Origin: Symbiopectobacterium purcellii_A
GTDB lineage: Bacteria > Pseudomonadota > Gammaproteobacteria > Enterobacterales > Enterobacteriaceae
Reading direction: 5' to 3'
NCBI RefSeq assembly: GCF_052050035.1
Contig: NZ_CP189882.1
Coordinates: forward strand, 2,604,001 to 2,668,000
DNA length: 64,000 nucleotides
Position 1 is the stretch's first letter; each line of letters begins with the position of its first letter. The notes beneath the pieces are model-generated. The model did not search any database and was not told the DNA's origin. It saw nothing but the letters and a program-made list of their open reading frames with translations. The position numbers and the translations under genes are program-made. Below, piece after piece: positions 52,670-62,015 of this stretch.

Positions 52670-54433
52670 ATGAAAGCAGCGCGCACAGGAAAGTTTAAAC
52701 GACAGGAAGATAAGGCCAGCTTTGTAAGCTGGCGTTTTGCGTTGCTCTGTTCAGGCATACTGTTGGCGATGGTAGGGCTGATGTTACGCACCGCCTATTT
52801 GCAGGTGATCAACCCGGACCAACTGGTGCGTGAAGGGGACATGCGTTCCCTGCGCGTGCAGGAGGTGCCTACCGCGCGCGGCATGATCAGCGATCGCGCT
52901 GGGCGTCCATTGGCGGTCAGCGTGCCGGTTAACGCTATCTGGGCCGATCCTAAAGAGCTGAATGAACACGGCGGCGTGTCGCTCGATACCCGTTGGAAAG
53001 CGCTTTCTGATGCGCTGGATTTGCCGCTCGATCAGATGTCAGCGAAAATCAACGCTAACCCGAAAGGACGCTTTGTCTATCTGGCGCGTCAGGTGAACCC
53101 TGCTATCGGTGAATACGTCCACAAACTCAAGCTGCCGGGCATCTATATGCGCCAGGAATCACGCCGTTACTATCCTGCTGGTCAGGTAACGTCCCACCTG
53201 ATTGGTTTCACCAATATTGATGGTCAGGGCATTGAGGGCGTTGAGAAAAGCTTCGATCGTTGGCTGACCGGGCAACCGGGTGAACGCACGGTGCGTAAAG
53301 ACCGTTTTGGTCGCGTGATTGAGGATATCTCCTCCGTTGACAGTCAGGCGGCACACAACCTGATGTTGAGCATTGATGAGCGCCTGCAAGCGTTGGTTTA
53401 TCGCGAACTGAACAACGCCGTGGCTTTCAATAATGCGGAAGCTGGCACCGCCGTGCTGGTGGACGTCAACACGGGTGAAGTGCTGGCGATGGCCAACAGC
53501 CCTTCCTACAATCCGAACAACCTGGCGGGCACGCCGATGGACGTTATGCGTAACCGCGCCATTACCGACATTTTTGAACCGGGTTCAACGGTAAAACCGA
53601 TGGTGGTGATGACGGCGCTGCAACGTAACGTGGTGAAAGAAAACAGCCTGCTCAATACCTTGCCCTATTATATCAACGGTCATGAGATCAAAGACGTCGC
53701 CCGCTACACGGAACTGACCCTGACCGGGATACTACAGAAGTCGAGTAACGTCGGTGTTTCACGACTGGCGTTAGCGATGCCCTCCTCAGCGCTGGTAGAC
53801 ACTTACTCGCGTTTTGGCTTGGGAAAAGCGACCAATTTGGGGTTGGTCGGAGAAAGCAGTGGCTTATACCCTCAAAAACAACGGTGGTCTGACATAGAGA
53901 GGGCCACCTTTTCTTTCGGCTATGGATTGATGGTGACGCCGCTGCAACTGGCGCGCGTTTACGCCACTATCGGTAGCTATGGTATCTATCGTCCGCTCTC
54001 CATTACCAAAGTCGATCCGCCGGTGCCGGGGGAGCGCATTTTTGCCGAGCCCATCGTGCGCACGGTGGTGCACATGATGGAAAGCGTTGCGCTGCCCGGT
54101 GGCGGCGGAACCAAAGCGGCGATCAAGGGATACCGTGTTGCCATCAAAACCGGTACGGCGAAAAAAGTCGGACCGGATGGCAAATACATCAACAAATACA
54201 TTGCCTACACCGCAGGTGTCGCACCTGCCAGCAACCCGCGCTTTGCGCTGGTGGTGGTGATTAACGATCCCAAAGCAGGCAATTACTACGGTGGCTCCGT
54301 TTCCGCGCCGGTGTTCGGCGCCATCATGGGCGGCGTATTGCGCACCATGAACGTTGAGCCGGATGCGCTGCCCGTCGGCGATAAAAATGATTTTGTGATT
54401 AACCATAAAGAGGTTTCAGGTGGCAGATCGTAA
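52670..54433 (+). CDS. ftsI: Septal peptidoglycan transpeptidase FtsI (PBP3)
   Basis: Class B penicillin-binding protein of the septum. It has 587 aa (588 in E. coli). Membrane anchor at about 25-45; dimerisation domain; transpeptidase motifs SxxK (EPGSTVKPM, about 303-311), SSN (LQKSSNVGVS) and KTGT (IKTGTAKKVG). The final 14 bases overlap murE. Intact. Confidence 0.97.
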   Translation: MKAARTGKFKRQEDKASFVSWRFALLCSGILLAMVGLMLRTAYLQVINPDQLVREGDMRSLRVQEVPTARGMISDRAGRPLAVSVPVNAIWADPKELNEHGGVSLDTRWKALSDALDLPLDQMSAKINANPKGRFVYLARQVNPAIGEYVHKLKLPGIYMRQESRRYYPAGQVTSHLIGFTNIDGQGIEGVEKSFDRWLTGQPGERTVRKDRFGRVIEDISSVDSQAAHNLMLSIDERLQALVYRELNNAVAFNNAEAGTAVLVDVNTGEVLAMANSPSYNPNNLAGTPMDVMRNRAITDIFEPGSTVKPMVVMTALQRNVVKENSLLNTLPYYINGHEIKDVARYTELTLTGILQKSSNVGVSRLALAMPSSALVDTYSRFGLGKATNLGLVGESSGLYPQKQRWSDIERATFSFGYGLMVTPLQLARVYATIGSYGIYRPLSITKVDPPVPGERIFAEPIVRTVVHMMESVALPGGGGTKAAIKGYRVAIKTGTAKKVGPDGKYINKYIAYTAGVAPASNPRFALVVVINDPKAGNYYGGSVSAPVFGAIMGGVLRTMNVEPDALPVGDKNDFVINHKEVSGGRS

Positions 54434-55907
54434 TCTGTGCGATTTACTGGCACCGTGGGTGCAAGATGTCCCACCGCGCCAACTGCGGGAAATGACGCTG
54501 GACAGCCGTGTTGCGGCGGCAGGCGATCTGTTTGTGGCCGTGGTTGGCCACAGCGCGGATGGGCGTCGCTATATTCCCCAGGCTATTGCACAAGGCGTGG
54601 CGGCGGTGATTGCAGAGGCAGACGGTGAAGCTGCTGATGGCACGGTACGTGAAATGCACGGCGTTCCGGTTGTGTATCTGAGTAACTTGAGTCAACGGCT
54701 GTCGGCGTTGGCGGGGCGTTTTTATCAGCAGCCTGCGGAAAAATTACGGTTGGTCGGTGTGACCGGCACCAACGGTAAAACCACCATTACCCAATTGCTG
54801 GCCCAATGGAGTCAACTGCTGGGCGATACCAGCGCCGTGATGGGCACTGTGGGTAATGGTCTGTTAGGGCACGTCAATCCTACGGCGAACACCACCGGCT
54901 CGGCAGTCGATGTACAGCACGTTCTGAATCAGTTGGTTGAACAAGGCGCCACCTTTGCCGCGATGGAGGTTTCTTCGCACGGCTTGGTACAGCATCGCGT
55001 TGCGGCGTTGCCGTTCGCAGCGGCAGTGTTCACCAACCTGAGCCGCGATCATCTGGATTATCACGATGATATGGAAAGCTATGAGGCTGCCAAATTGTCT
55101 CTGTTTTCAGAACATAAAGTAGGCCAGGCGATCATTAACGCCGACGATGAAGTGGGGCGGCGCTGGCTGGCGCAGTTGCCGGATGCTGTAGCGGTAACGT
55201 TGCACAATAATCTAGTGCCAGGCTGCCGTGGCCGCTGGCTGAAAGCCACTGCCGTGGATTATCACGACGACGGTGCATCGATCGCCTTTGACGCTATGTG
55301 GGGGAGTGGTCGCATAGAAAGTCGCCTTATGGGTGAATTTAACGTCAGCAATCTGCTAATGGCGCTGGCAACGCTACTTTCCCTTGGCTATCCGCTGGAT
55401 AGATTAATGGAAACCGGCGCACAATTGCAGCCGGTTTGCGGCCGCATGGAAGTGTTTAAAGCGCCGGGTAAACCTACCGTGATTGTTGACTACGCCCACA
55501 CGCCGGATGCGCTGGAAAAAGCGCTGGCGGCGGCGCGTCTGCATTGCTCCGGTCAACTGTGGTGTGTATTCGGTTGCGGCGGCGATCGCGACAAAGGTAA
55601 GCGCCCACTTATGGGGGCGATCGCGGAACAACTGGCCGATCGCGTTGTGGTGACGGACGATAACCCCAGGAGCGAAGAGCCGCAGGCTATCGTAAAAGAT
55701 ATTCTTGCCGGTCTGGTGGATGCCGGGCGGGTACAAGCGGTGCACGGTCGCGCTGAAGCCGTGACCAGCGTCATTATGCAGGCGAAAGTGGACGATATTG
55801 TGTTGATTGCAGGTAAAGGGCATGAAGATTATCAACTGGTGGGCAATCAGCGTCTCGATTATTCCGATCGCGTGACTGCCGCTCGTCTGCTGGGGGTTAT
55901 CGCATGA
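54420..55907 (+). CDS. murE: UDP-MurNAc-tripeptide synthetase MurE
   Basis: Adds meso-diaminopimelate to UDP-MurNAc-L-Ala-D-Glu. It has 495 aa. ATP loop VTGTNGKTTITQL (about residue 114). The DAP-specific motif DNPRSE (about 418) marks a Gram-negative type enzyme. GTG start at 54420, inside ftsI. It overlaps murF by 4 bases. Intact. Confidence 0.97.
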   Translation: MADRNLCDLLAPWVQDVPPRQLREMTLDSRVAAAGDLFVAVVGHSADGRRYIPQAIAQGVAAVIAEADGEAADGTVREMHGVPVVYLSNLSQRLSALAGRFYQQPAEKLRLVGVTGTNGKTTITQLLAQWSQLLGDTSAVMGTVGNGLLGHVNPTANTTGSAVDVQHVLNQLVEQGATFAAMEVSSHGLVQHRVAALPFAAAVFTNLSRDHLDYHDDMESYEAAKLSLFSEHKVGQAIINADDEVGRRWLAQLPDAVAVTLHNNLVPGCRGRWLKATAVDYHDDGASIAFDAMWGSGRIESRLMGEFNVSNLLMALATLLSLGYPLDRLMETGAQLQPVCGRMEVFKAPGKPTVIVDYAHTPDALEKALAAARLHCSGQLWCVFGCGGDRDKGKRPLMGAIAEQLADRVVVTDDNPRSEEPQAIVKDILAGLVDAGRVQAVHGRAEAVTSVIMQAKVDDIVLIAGKGHEDYQLVGNQRLDYSDRVTAARLLGVIA

Positions 55908-57265
55908 TTCGCGTTACGTTGCAGCAACTGGCCACGGCGTTAAATGCCACGCTCCTCGGCGAGGATGTGGCGGTGGAAACAGTGTGCACCGATACCCGAA
56001 AATTGACGCCGGGCTGCCTGTTTATCGCCCTGCGCGGTGAAAAATTTGATGCTCATGATTATGCCCATCAGGCGGTACGCGGTGGCGCGGCGGCTCTGTT
56101 GGTCAGTAAGCACTTACCTATCGATGTGCCGCAACTGCTGGTGGGGGATACCCGTCTGGCGTTGGGCGAGCTGGGTGCCTGGATGCGCCGTCAATCCTCT
56201 GCGCGCGTGGTGGCATTGACCGGTTCTTCTGGCAAAACCTCCGTTAAAGAGATGACGGCAGCGATTTTGCGTCAGTGTGGCGACGTGCTTTACACCGATG
56301 GCAATTTCAATAACGACATTGGTGTGCCGTTAACGCTGCTGCGCCTCACCCTTGATCATCGCTTTGCGGTGATTGAGCTGGGGGCCAACCACATTGGTGA
56401 GATTGCCTATGCCACTAATCTGGTGCGTCCGGATAGCGCGCTGGTGAACAACCTGGCAGCCGCACATCTGGAAGGGTTTGGGTCGTTGGAAGGCGTGGCA
56501 CGAGCCAAAGGGGAGATCTTCAACGGTTTGCCCACCAAAGGTATCGCGGTGATTAACGCCGACAGCAATGACCTGACGCATTGGCACTACGTGCTACGCG
56601 ACAAAACGGTATGGCAATTTTCGCCGCAGCACGGTGAGAACACAGACTACTACGCCAGCGATATTCGCCATGAAGGCGGGGGTATGCTGTTTGAACTCCA
56701 TACGCCGTTTGGCTCGCAGGAAGTCAACGTGCCGCTGCCGGGTCAACATAACGTGGCAAACGCGCTGGCGGCTGCCGCACTGGCGATGTCAGTAGGCGCG
56801 GGGTTGCAGCAGGTGAAAGAGGGGCTGGCGCAGCTCAAGGCCGTGCCGGGGCGCTTGTTCCCCATTCTGCTGGAGGCAAACAAACTGCTGCTGGATGACA
56901 GTTACAACGCCAATGTGGGGTCGATGACTGCGGCGGTGCACACGCTGGCGGAGATGCCGGGCTACCGTGTGCTGGTGGTGGGTGATATGGGAGAACTTGG
57001 GGAGGATGCCGAGGCGTGTCATCAGCAGGTGGGCGAAGTGGCGCGTGACGCAGGCATTGATGCGGTATTGAGCATTGGCACCCTGAGTCAGGCCATCAGC
57101 CTCAACAGTGAACGTGGTGAACATTTTTCCGATCGGGCCGCATTGATAGCGCGTTTGCAAACGTTGCTGTCTACGCATGGCACGATCAGCATTTTGGTTA
57201 AAGGCTCCCGGAGCTCTGCGATGGAGCATGTGGTACACGCATTACAGGAGAATGCAGCATGTTAG
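55904..57265 (+). CDS. murF: UDP-MurNAc-tripeptide:D-Ala-D-Ala ligase MurF
   Basis: Completes the UDP-MurNAc-pentapeptide. It has 453 aa. ATP loop LTGSSGKTSVKEMTAAIL, YTDGNFNNDIGVPLTLL and LLDDSYNANVGSM are as in E. coli. It overlaps both murE and mraY by a few bases. Intact. Confidence 0.97.
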   Translation: MIRVTLQQLATALNATLLGEDVAVETVCTDTRKLTPGCLFIALRGEKFDAHDYAHQAVRGGAAALLVSKHLPIDVPQLLVGDTRLALGELGAWMRRQSSARVVALTGSSGKTSVKEMTAAILRQCGDVLYTDGNFNNDIGVPLTLLRLTLDHRFAVIELGANHIGEIAYATNLVRPDSALVNNLAAAHLEGFGSLEGVARAKGEIFNGLPTKGIAVINADSNDLTHWHYVLRDKTVWQFSPQHGENTDYYASDIRHEGGGMLFELHTPFGSQEVNVPLPGQHNVANALAAAALAMSVGAGLQQVKEGLAQLKAVPGRLFPILLEANKLLLDDSYNANVGSMTAAVHTLAEMPGYRVLVVGDMGELGEDAEACHQQVGEVARDAGIDAVLSIGTLSQAISLNSERGEHFSDRAALIARLQTLLSTHGTISILVKGSRSSAMEHVVHALQENAAC

Positions 57266-58341
57266 TGTGGCTGGCCGAACATCTGGTCAAATTCTATTCC
57301 GGCTTTAACGTCTTCTCGTATTTGACGTTTCGCGCCATTGTCAGCCTGCTGACCGCGTTAGTGATCTCCTTGTGGATGGGACCGCACCTGATTGCCTGGC
57401 TGCAAAAATTGCAGATTGGGCAAGTGGTGCGCAACGAAGGGCCTGAATCTCACTTCAGCAAACGCGGCACGCCGACCATGGGCGGTGTCATGATTCTGGC
57501 AGCGATCATTTTTTCGGTGCTGCTGTGGTCCAACTTGTCCAACCCCTATGTGTGGTGTGTGCTGCTGGTGCTGCTGGGCTACGGTATCGTCGGCTTTATC
57601 GATGATTACCGCAAAGTGGTGCGTAAAGATACTAAGGGATTGATTGCACGCTGGAAGTATTTCTGGCAGTCGGTGATTGCGCTGGCGGTGGCATTTACCA
57701 TGTATGCCATCGGCAAAGGCACACCGGCGACGCAACTGGTGGTGCCGTTCTTTAAAGATGTGATGCCGCAACTGGGCCTGATCTACATTTTGCTGACCTA
57801 CTTTGTCATCGTCGGCACCAGCAACGCGGTCAACCTTACTGACGGGTTGGATGGTTTGGCGATTATGCCGACGGTGTTTGTCGCCGCCGGTTTCGCGCTG
57901 GTGGCGTGGGCGACGGGTAACATGAATTTTGCCGGTTATCTGCATATCCCTTACATTCGCCACGCCAGTGAACTGGTTATCGTCTGTACGGCGATCGTCG
58001 GCGCAGGGCTGGGTTTCCTGTGGTTTAACACCTATCCGGCTCAGGTGTTTATGGGCGATGTCGGCTCACTGGCGCTCGGCGGCGCGTTAGGCACCATCGC
58101 TGTCCTGCTGCGTCAGGAATGCTTGCTGGTGATTATGGGCGGGGTGTTCGTGGTTGAAACCCTGTCGGTGATCCTTCAGGTCGGTTCATTCAAGCTACGC
58201 GGACAGCGTATCTTCCGCATGGCACCGATTCACCATCACTATGAACTCAAAGGGTGGCCAGAGCCGCGCGTGATTGTGCGTTTTTGGATTATTTCGCTGA
58301 TGCTGGTGCTGATTGGCCTGGCAACGCTGAAGGTACGGTAA
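57259..58341 (+). CDS. mraY: Phospho-MurNAc-pentapeptide translocase MraY
   Basis: Makes lipid I at the inner membrane. It has 360 aa, about ten membrane segments. Active-site stretches are RNEGPESHFSKRGTPTMGGV, FIDDYRKVVRKDTKGL, NAVNLTDGLDGLA (about residue 190), and MAPIHHHYELKGWPEPRVIV near the end. Intact. Confidence 0.97.
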   Translation: MLVWLAEHLVKFYSGFNVFSYLTFRAIVSLLTALVISLWMGPHLIAWLQKLQIGQVVRNEGPESHFSKRGTPTMGGVMILAAIIFSVLLWSNLSNPYVWCVLLVLLGYGIVGFIDDYRKVVRKDTKGLIARWKYFWQSVIALAVAFTMYAIGKGTPATQLVVPFFKDVMPQLGLIYILLTYFVIVGTSNAVNLTDGLDGLAIMPTVFVAAGFALVAWATGNMNFAGYLHIPYIRHASELVIVCTAIVGAGLGFLWFNTYPAQVFMGDVGSLALGGALGTIAVLLRQECLLVIMGGVFVVETLSVILQVGSFKLRGQRIFRMAPIHHHYELKGWPEPRVIVRFWIISLMLVLIGLATLKVR

Positions 58342-58345
58342 CACT

Positions 58346-59662
58346 ATGATGGACTATAAGGGTAAAAACGTTGTCATTATTGGCCTGGGGATCACCGGGC
58401 TTTCCTGCGTTGATTTCTTCCTGACGCGCGGTATGACGCCGCGCGTAGTGGATACCCGTGTTAGTCCACCTGGTCTGGATAAGTTACCTGCCGAGGTTGA
58501 TCGCCACCTTGGTTCATTAAATGAAGACTGGCTGTTAGCGGCTGATCTGATTGTTGCCAGCCCCGGTATTGCACTGGCAACGCCCGCGCTGGCCGATGCG
58601 GCCGCCGCAGGCGTAGAAATTGTGGGCGATATCGAGCTGTTCTGCCGAGAAGCGCAGGCACCGATTGTGGCGATTACCGGCTCCAACGGTAAAAGTACGG
58701 TCACTACGCTGGTCGGTGAAATGGCTAAGGCGGCCGGTTGGTCGGTCGTGGTTGGCGGGAATATAGGCCTGCCTGCGCTGACGCTACTCAAACAGCCGTG
58801 CCAACTGTACGTGCTTGAGCTGTCGAGCTTCCAGTTGGAAACCACCTCCAGCCTGCACGCTGCCGCTGCCACCATCCTCAACGTTACGGAAGATCATACC
58901 AACCGCTATCCGTTTGGTATCCAACAGTATCGTGCTGCCAAGTTACGTGTCTATGACCATGCGCAGGTGTGTGTGGTGAACGCCGATGACGCGCTGACCA
59001 TGCCGATTAAAGGTGCTGATGCGCGCTGTATCAGCTTTGGCGTTGATGTGGGCGACTATCACCTCAACACCCAGCAGGGCGAAACCTGGCTGCGCGTGAA
59101 AGGCGAGCGCGTTTTGAATACCAAAGAGATTTCTCTGGTGGGGCAACATAACCACACCAATGCGCTGGCGGCACTGGCATTGGCGGATGTGGTGGGGATT
59201 CCTCGCGCGCCTGCGTTAACGGCACTCACCACCTTTACCGGTTTGCCGCACCGTTTCCAGTGCGTGTGGCAGCGTAACGGCGTGCGTTGGATTAATGATT
59301 CCAAAGCCACCAACGTTGGCAGCACCGAAGCGGCGCTCAGCGGGTTGCAGGTTAAAGGTACGCTGCATTTGCTGTTAGGCGGCGACGGAAAGTCGGCCGA
59401 TTTTTCGCCGTTGTTGCGTTATGTCCAGGGCGACAATATTCGCCTGTATTGCTTCGGGCGTGATGGTGCCCAATTGGCGGCATTGTGCCCAGAAATAGCC
59501 GAGCAGACTGAGACGATGGAGCAAACCCTGCGGGTGATTGCTACCCGCGTAGTGCCCGGCGATCTGGTGCTGCTGTCTCCCGCGTGTGCCAGTCTCGATC
59601 AGTTTAAAAGCTTCGAACAGCGTGGCGATGAGTTCGCCCGATTAGCGGAGGAGCTTGGCTGA
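58346..59662 (+). CDS. murD: UDP-MurNAc-L-Ala:D-Glu ligase MurD
   Basis: Adds D-glutamate to UDP-MurNAc-L-Ala. It has 438 aa. N-terminal Rossmann domain (VVIIGLGITGLSCVDFF), ATP loop ITGSNGKSTVTTLVGEM, and the C-terminal NDSKATNVGSTEAALSG. Two adjacent ATGs (58346, 58349) are possible starts. It abuts ftsW (TGATG). Intact. Confidence 0.96.
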   Translation: MMDYKGKNVVIIGLGITGLSCVDFFLTRGMTPRVVDTRVSPPGLDKLPAEVDRHLGSLNEDWLLAADLIVASPGIALATPALADAAAAGVEIVGDIELFCREAQAPIVAITGSNGKSTVTTLVGEMAKAAGWSVVVGGNIGLPALTLLKQPCQLYVLELSSFQLETTSSLHAAAATILNVTEDHTNRYPFGIQQYRAAKLRVYDHAQVCVVNADDALTMPIKGADARCISFGVDVGDYHLNTQQGETWLRVKGERVLNTKEISLVGQHNHTNALAALALADVVGIPRAPALTALTTFTGLPHRFQCVWQRNGVRWINDSKATNVGSTEAALSGLQVKGTLHLLLGGDGKSADFSPLLRYVQGDNIRLYCFGRDGAQLAALCPEIAEQTETMEQTLRVIATRVVPGDLVLLSPACASLDQFKSFEQRGDEFARLAEELG

Positions 59663-60864
59663 TGAGCTTTATTGGACTGCCAGTCATTGAACGACTGAAA
59701 GGCTGGGTCATGGGGACACGGGAAAGCGATGTGCAGAGCATCGTGATGTATGACCGCACCCTGCTCTGGCTGACGTTCGGGCTGGCCGTCATCGGGTTTG
59801 TAATGGTGACATCGGCATCCATGCCGGTGGGGCAGCGCCTGACCAGCGACCCGTTCTTTTTTGCCAAACGTGACGCGTTCTACTTGGGTCTGGCATTTGC
59901 GCTGGCGTTGATCACCATGCGTGTGCCGATGGACGTCTGGCAGCGTTACAGCCCGATATTGTTGTTGCTCACACTGGTGCTGCTGCTGGTAGTGCTGGTG
60001 GTCGGCAGTTCGGTAAACGGTGCTTCGCGCTGGATTGCGCTGGGGCCGCTGCGCGTGCAGCCCGCAGAATTGTCGAAGCTGGCGCTGTTTTGCTACCTCT
60101 CTAGCTACATGGTGCGCAAGGTAGAGGAAGTCCGTAACAACTTCTGGGGCTTTTGCAAACCAATGGGCGTGATGGTGGTGCTGGCCGTTCTGTTGCTGGC
60201 ACAGCCCGATCTGGGCACGGTGGTCGTGCTGTTTATCACCACGCTGGCGATGCTGTTTCTGGCCGGTGCCAAGCTGTGGCAGTTTCTCGCCATCATTGGC
60301 TGCGGCATGTTTGCCGTCGGTTTGCTGATTGTGGCGGAACCTTACCGTATGCGCCGTGTGACGTCGTTCTGGAATCCCTGGGAAGATCCGTTCGGCAGTG
60401 GCTACCAGTTAACCCAGTCGCTGATGGCATTTGGCCGCGGCGAGCTGTGGGGGCAAGGATTAGGAAACTCGGTGCAGAAATTGGAGTATTTACCGGAAGC
60501 GCACACCGACTTTATTTTTTCCATTTTAGGCGAAGAGCTCGGCTATATCGGTGTGGTTTTGGCGTTGTTAATGATATTCTTCGTCGCTTTTCGGGCCATG
60601 TCCATCGGTAAGCGTGCGTTGGAGATCGATCAACGATTTTCCGGCTTTTTGGCGTGTTCTATCGGCATCTGGTTTAGTTTCCAAACGCTGGTAAACGTCG
60701 GCGCTGCTGCGGGAATGTTGCCCACCAAAGGGCTGACGCTGCCGTTAATCAGTTACGGTGGCTCGAGTTTGATCATTATGTCTACCGCCATTGTGTTGCT
60801 GTTACGGATCGATTTTGAGACGCGTCTGACTAAAGCGCAGGCGTTCACGAGGAGTGCCAAATGA
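59662..60864 (+). CDS. ftsW: Septal peptidoglycan polymerase FtsW
   Basis: SEDS-family glycosyltransferase that works with FtsI. It has 400 aa (414 in E. coli, which has a longer N-terminus). Ten hydrophobic segments; conserved NGASRWIALGPLRVQPAELS, EAHTDFIFSILGEELGYIG and LPLISYGGSSLIIMSTAI. Intact. Confidence 0.96.
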   Translation: MSFIGLPVIERLKGWVMGTRESDVQSIVMYDRTLLWLTFGLAVIGFVMVTSASMPVGQRLTSDPFFFAKRDAFYLGLAFALALITMRVPMDVWQRYSPILLLLTLVLLLVVLVVGSSVNGASRWIALGPLRVQPAELSKLALFCYLSSYMVRKVEEVRNNFWGFCKPMGVMVVLAVLLLAQPDLGTVVVLFITTLAMLFLAGAKLWQFLAIIGCGMFAVGLLIVAEPYRMRRVTSFWNPWEDPFGSGYQLTQSLMAFGRGELWGQGLGNSVQKLEYLPEAHTDFIFSILGEELGYIGVVLALLMIFFVAFRAMSIGKRALEIDQRFSGFLACSIGIWFSFQTLVNVGAAAGMLPTKGLTLPLISYGGSSLIIMSTAIVLLLRIDFETRLTKAQAFTRSAK

Positions 60865-61925
60865 GTGGCGAAGGTAAGCGCTTGATGGTGATGGCAGGCG
60901 GCACCGGAGGACATGTGTTACCGGGGCTGGCGGTCGCACATCATTTGATGGCGCAGGGTTGGCAGGTTCGTTGGCTGGGAACTGCCGATCGCATGGAAGC
61001 CGATTTGGTGCCAAAAAACGGCATTGAGATTGATTTTATTCGTATTTCCGGTTTGCGCGGCAAAGGCATTGCGGCGCAACTGTGTGCGCCACTGCGGATT
61101 TATCGCGCGGTGCGTCAGGCGCAAGCGATCATGAAACGCTACCAGCCGGACGTGGTGCTGGGCATGGGCGGCTATGTGTCCGGGCCGGGCGGCCTGGCAG
61201 CGTGGTTATGCGGTATCCCGGTGGTGCTGCATGAGCAAAACGGCATTGCGGGGTTAACCAACCGCTGGCTGTCGCGCATTGCGCGCAAGGTCTTACAGGC
61301 TTTTCCAGGCGCGTTTCCCAACGCTGACGTGGTGGGCAACCCGGTGCGTACCGATGTCTTGGCGTTGCCTACACCCGATGAACGTTTGGCCGGGCGTGAA
61401 GGCCCAATCCGTGTGCTGGTGGTGGGCGGAAGCCAAGGTGCTCGGGTGTTAAACCGCACGTTGCCGGACGTCGCCGCGCGACTCGGTGGTAATGTCACGA
61501 TCTGGCACCAGACGGGCAAAGGCGCGTTGGCCGAGGTGCAGCAGGCTTATGCCGCGGCAGGTGTGCCGCAGCACAACGTCACCGAATTTATTGATGACAT
61601 GGCGCAAGCCTATAGCTGGGCCGACGTGGTGGTGTGCCGTTCCGGTGCGCTTACCGTTAGTGAGATTGCCGCCGCCGGTTTGCCTGCGCTGTTTGTGCCC
61701 TTTCAGCATAAAGACCGGCAGCAATATTGGAATGCGCTGCCGCTGGAACAGGCGGGTGCCGCCAAAATTATTGAGCAGTCGGCACTGAGTGTTGATGCCG
61801 TGAGCGATGTGCTGTCCGGTTGGGATCGCGCCACGTTGCGCGATATGGCACAGAGTGCCCGTTCCGTGGCGATGCCGGATGCCACTGAACGCGTGGCCGC
61901 TGAAGTGGCCGCCGCCGCGCAGTAA
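60861..61925 (+). CDS. murG: Lipid II synthase MurG
   Basis: Transfers GlcNAc to lipid I on the cytoplasmic face. It has 354 aa. GT28 signature VMAGGTGGHVLPGLAVAHHL, later VLGMGGYVSGPGGLAAW, VVGGSQGARVLN and VVCRSGALTVSEIAAAGLPA. It overlaps ftsW by 4 bases. About 90 non-coding bases follow before murC. Intact. Confidence 0.97.
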   Translation: MSGEGKRLMVMAGGTGGHVLPGLAVAHHLMAQGWQVRWLGTADRMEADLVPKNGIEIDFIRISGLRGKGIAAQLCAPLRIYRAVRQAQAIMKRYQPDVVLGMGGYVSGPGGLAAWLCGIPVVLHEQNGIAGLTNRWLSRIARKVLQAFPGAFPNADVVGNPVRTDVLALPTPDERLAGREGPIRVLVVGGSQGARVLNRTLPDVAARLGGNVTIWHQTGKGALAEVQQAYAAAGVPQHNVTEFIDDMAQAYSWADVVVCRSGALTVSEIAAAGLPALFVPFQHKDRQQYWNALPLEQAGAAKIIEQSALSVDAVSDVLSGWDRATLRDMAQSARSVAMPDATERVAAEVAAAAQ

Positions 61926-62015
61926 GGTGCGGCTGACAGAATAGAATGCATGGGTGCAGGTTGTCTCCCCATGACAAGTGAATGAAGTACAAGTGAAAAG
62001 GTAGCGGTAGAAAAA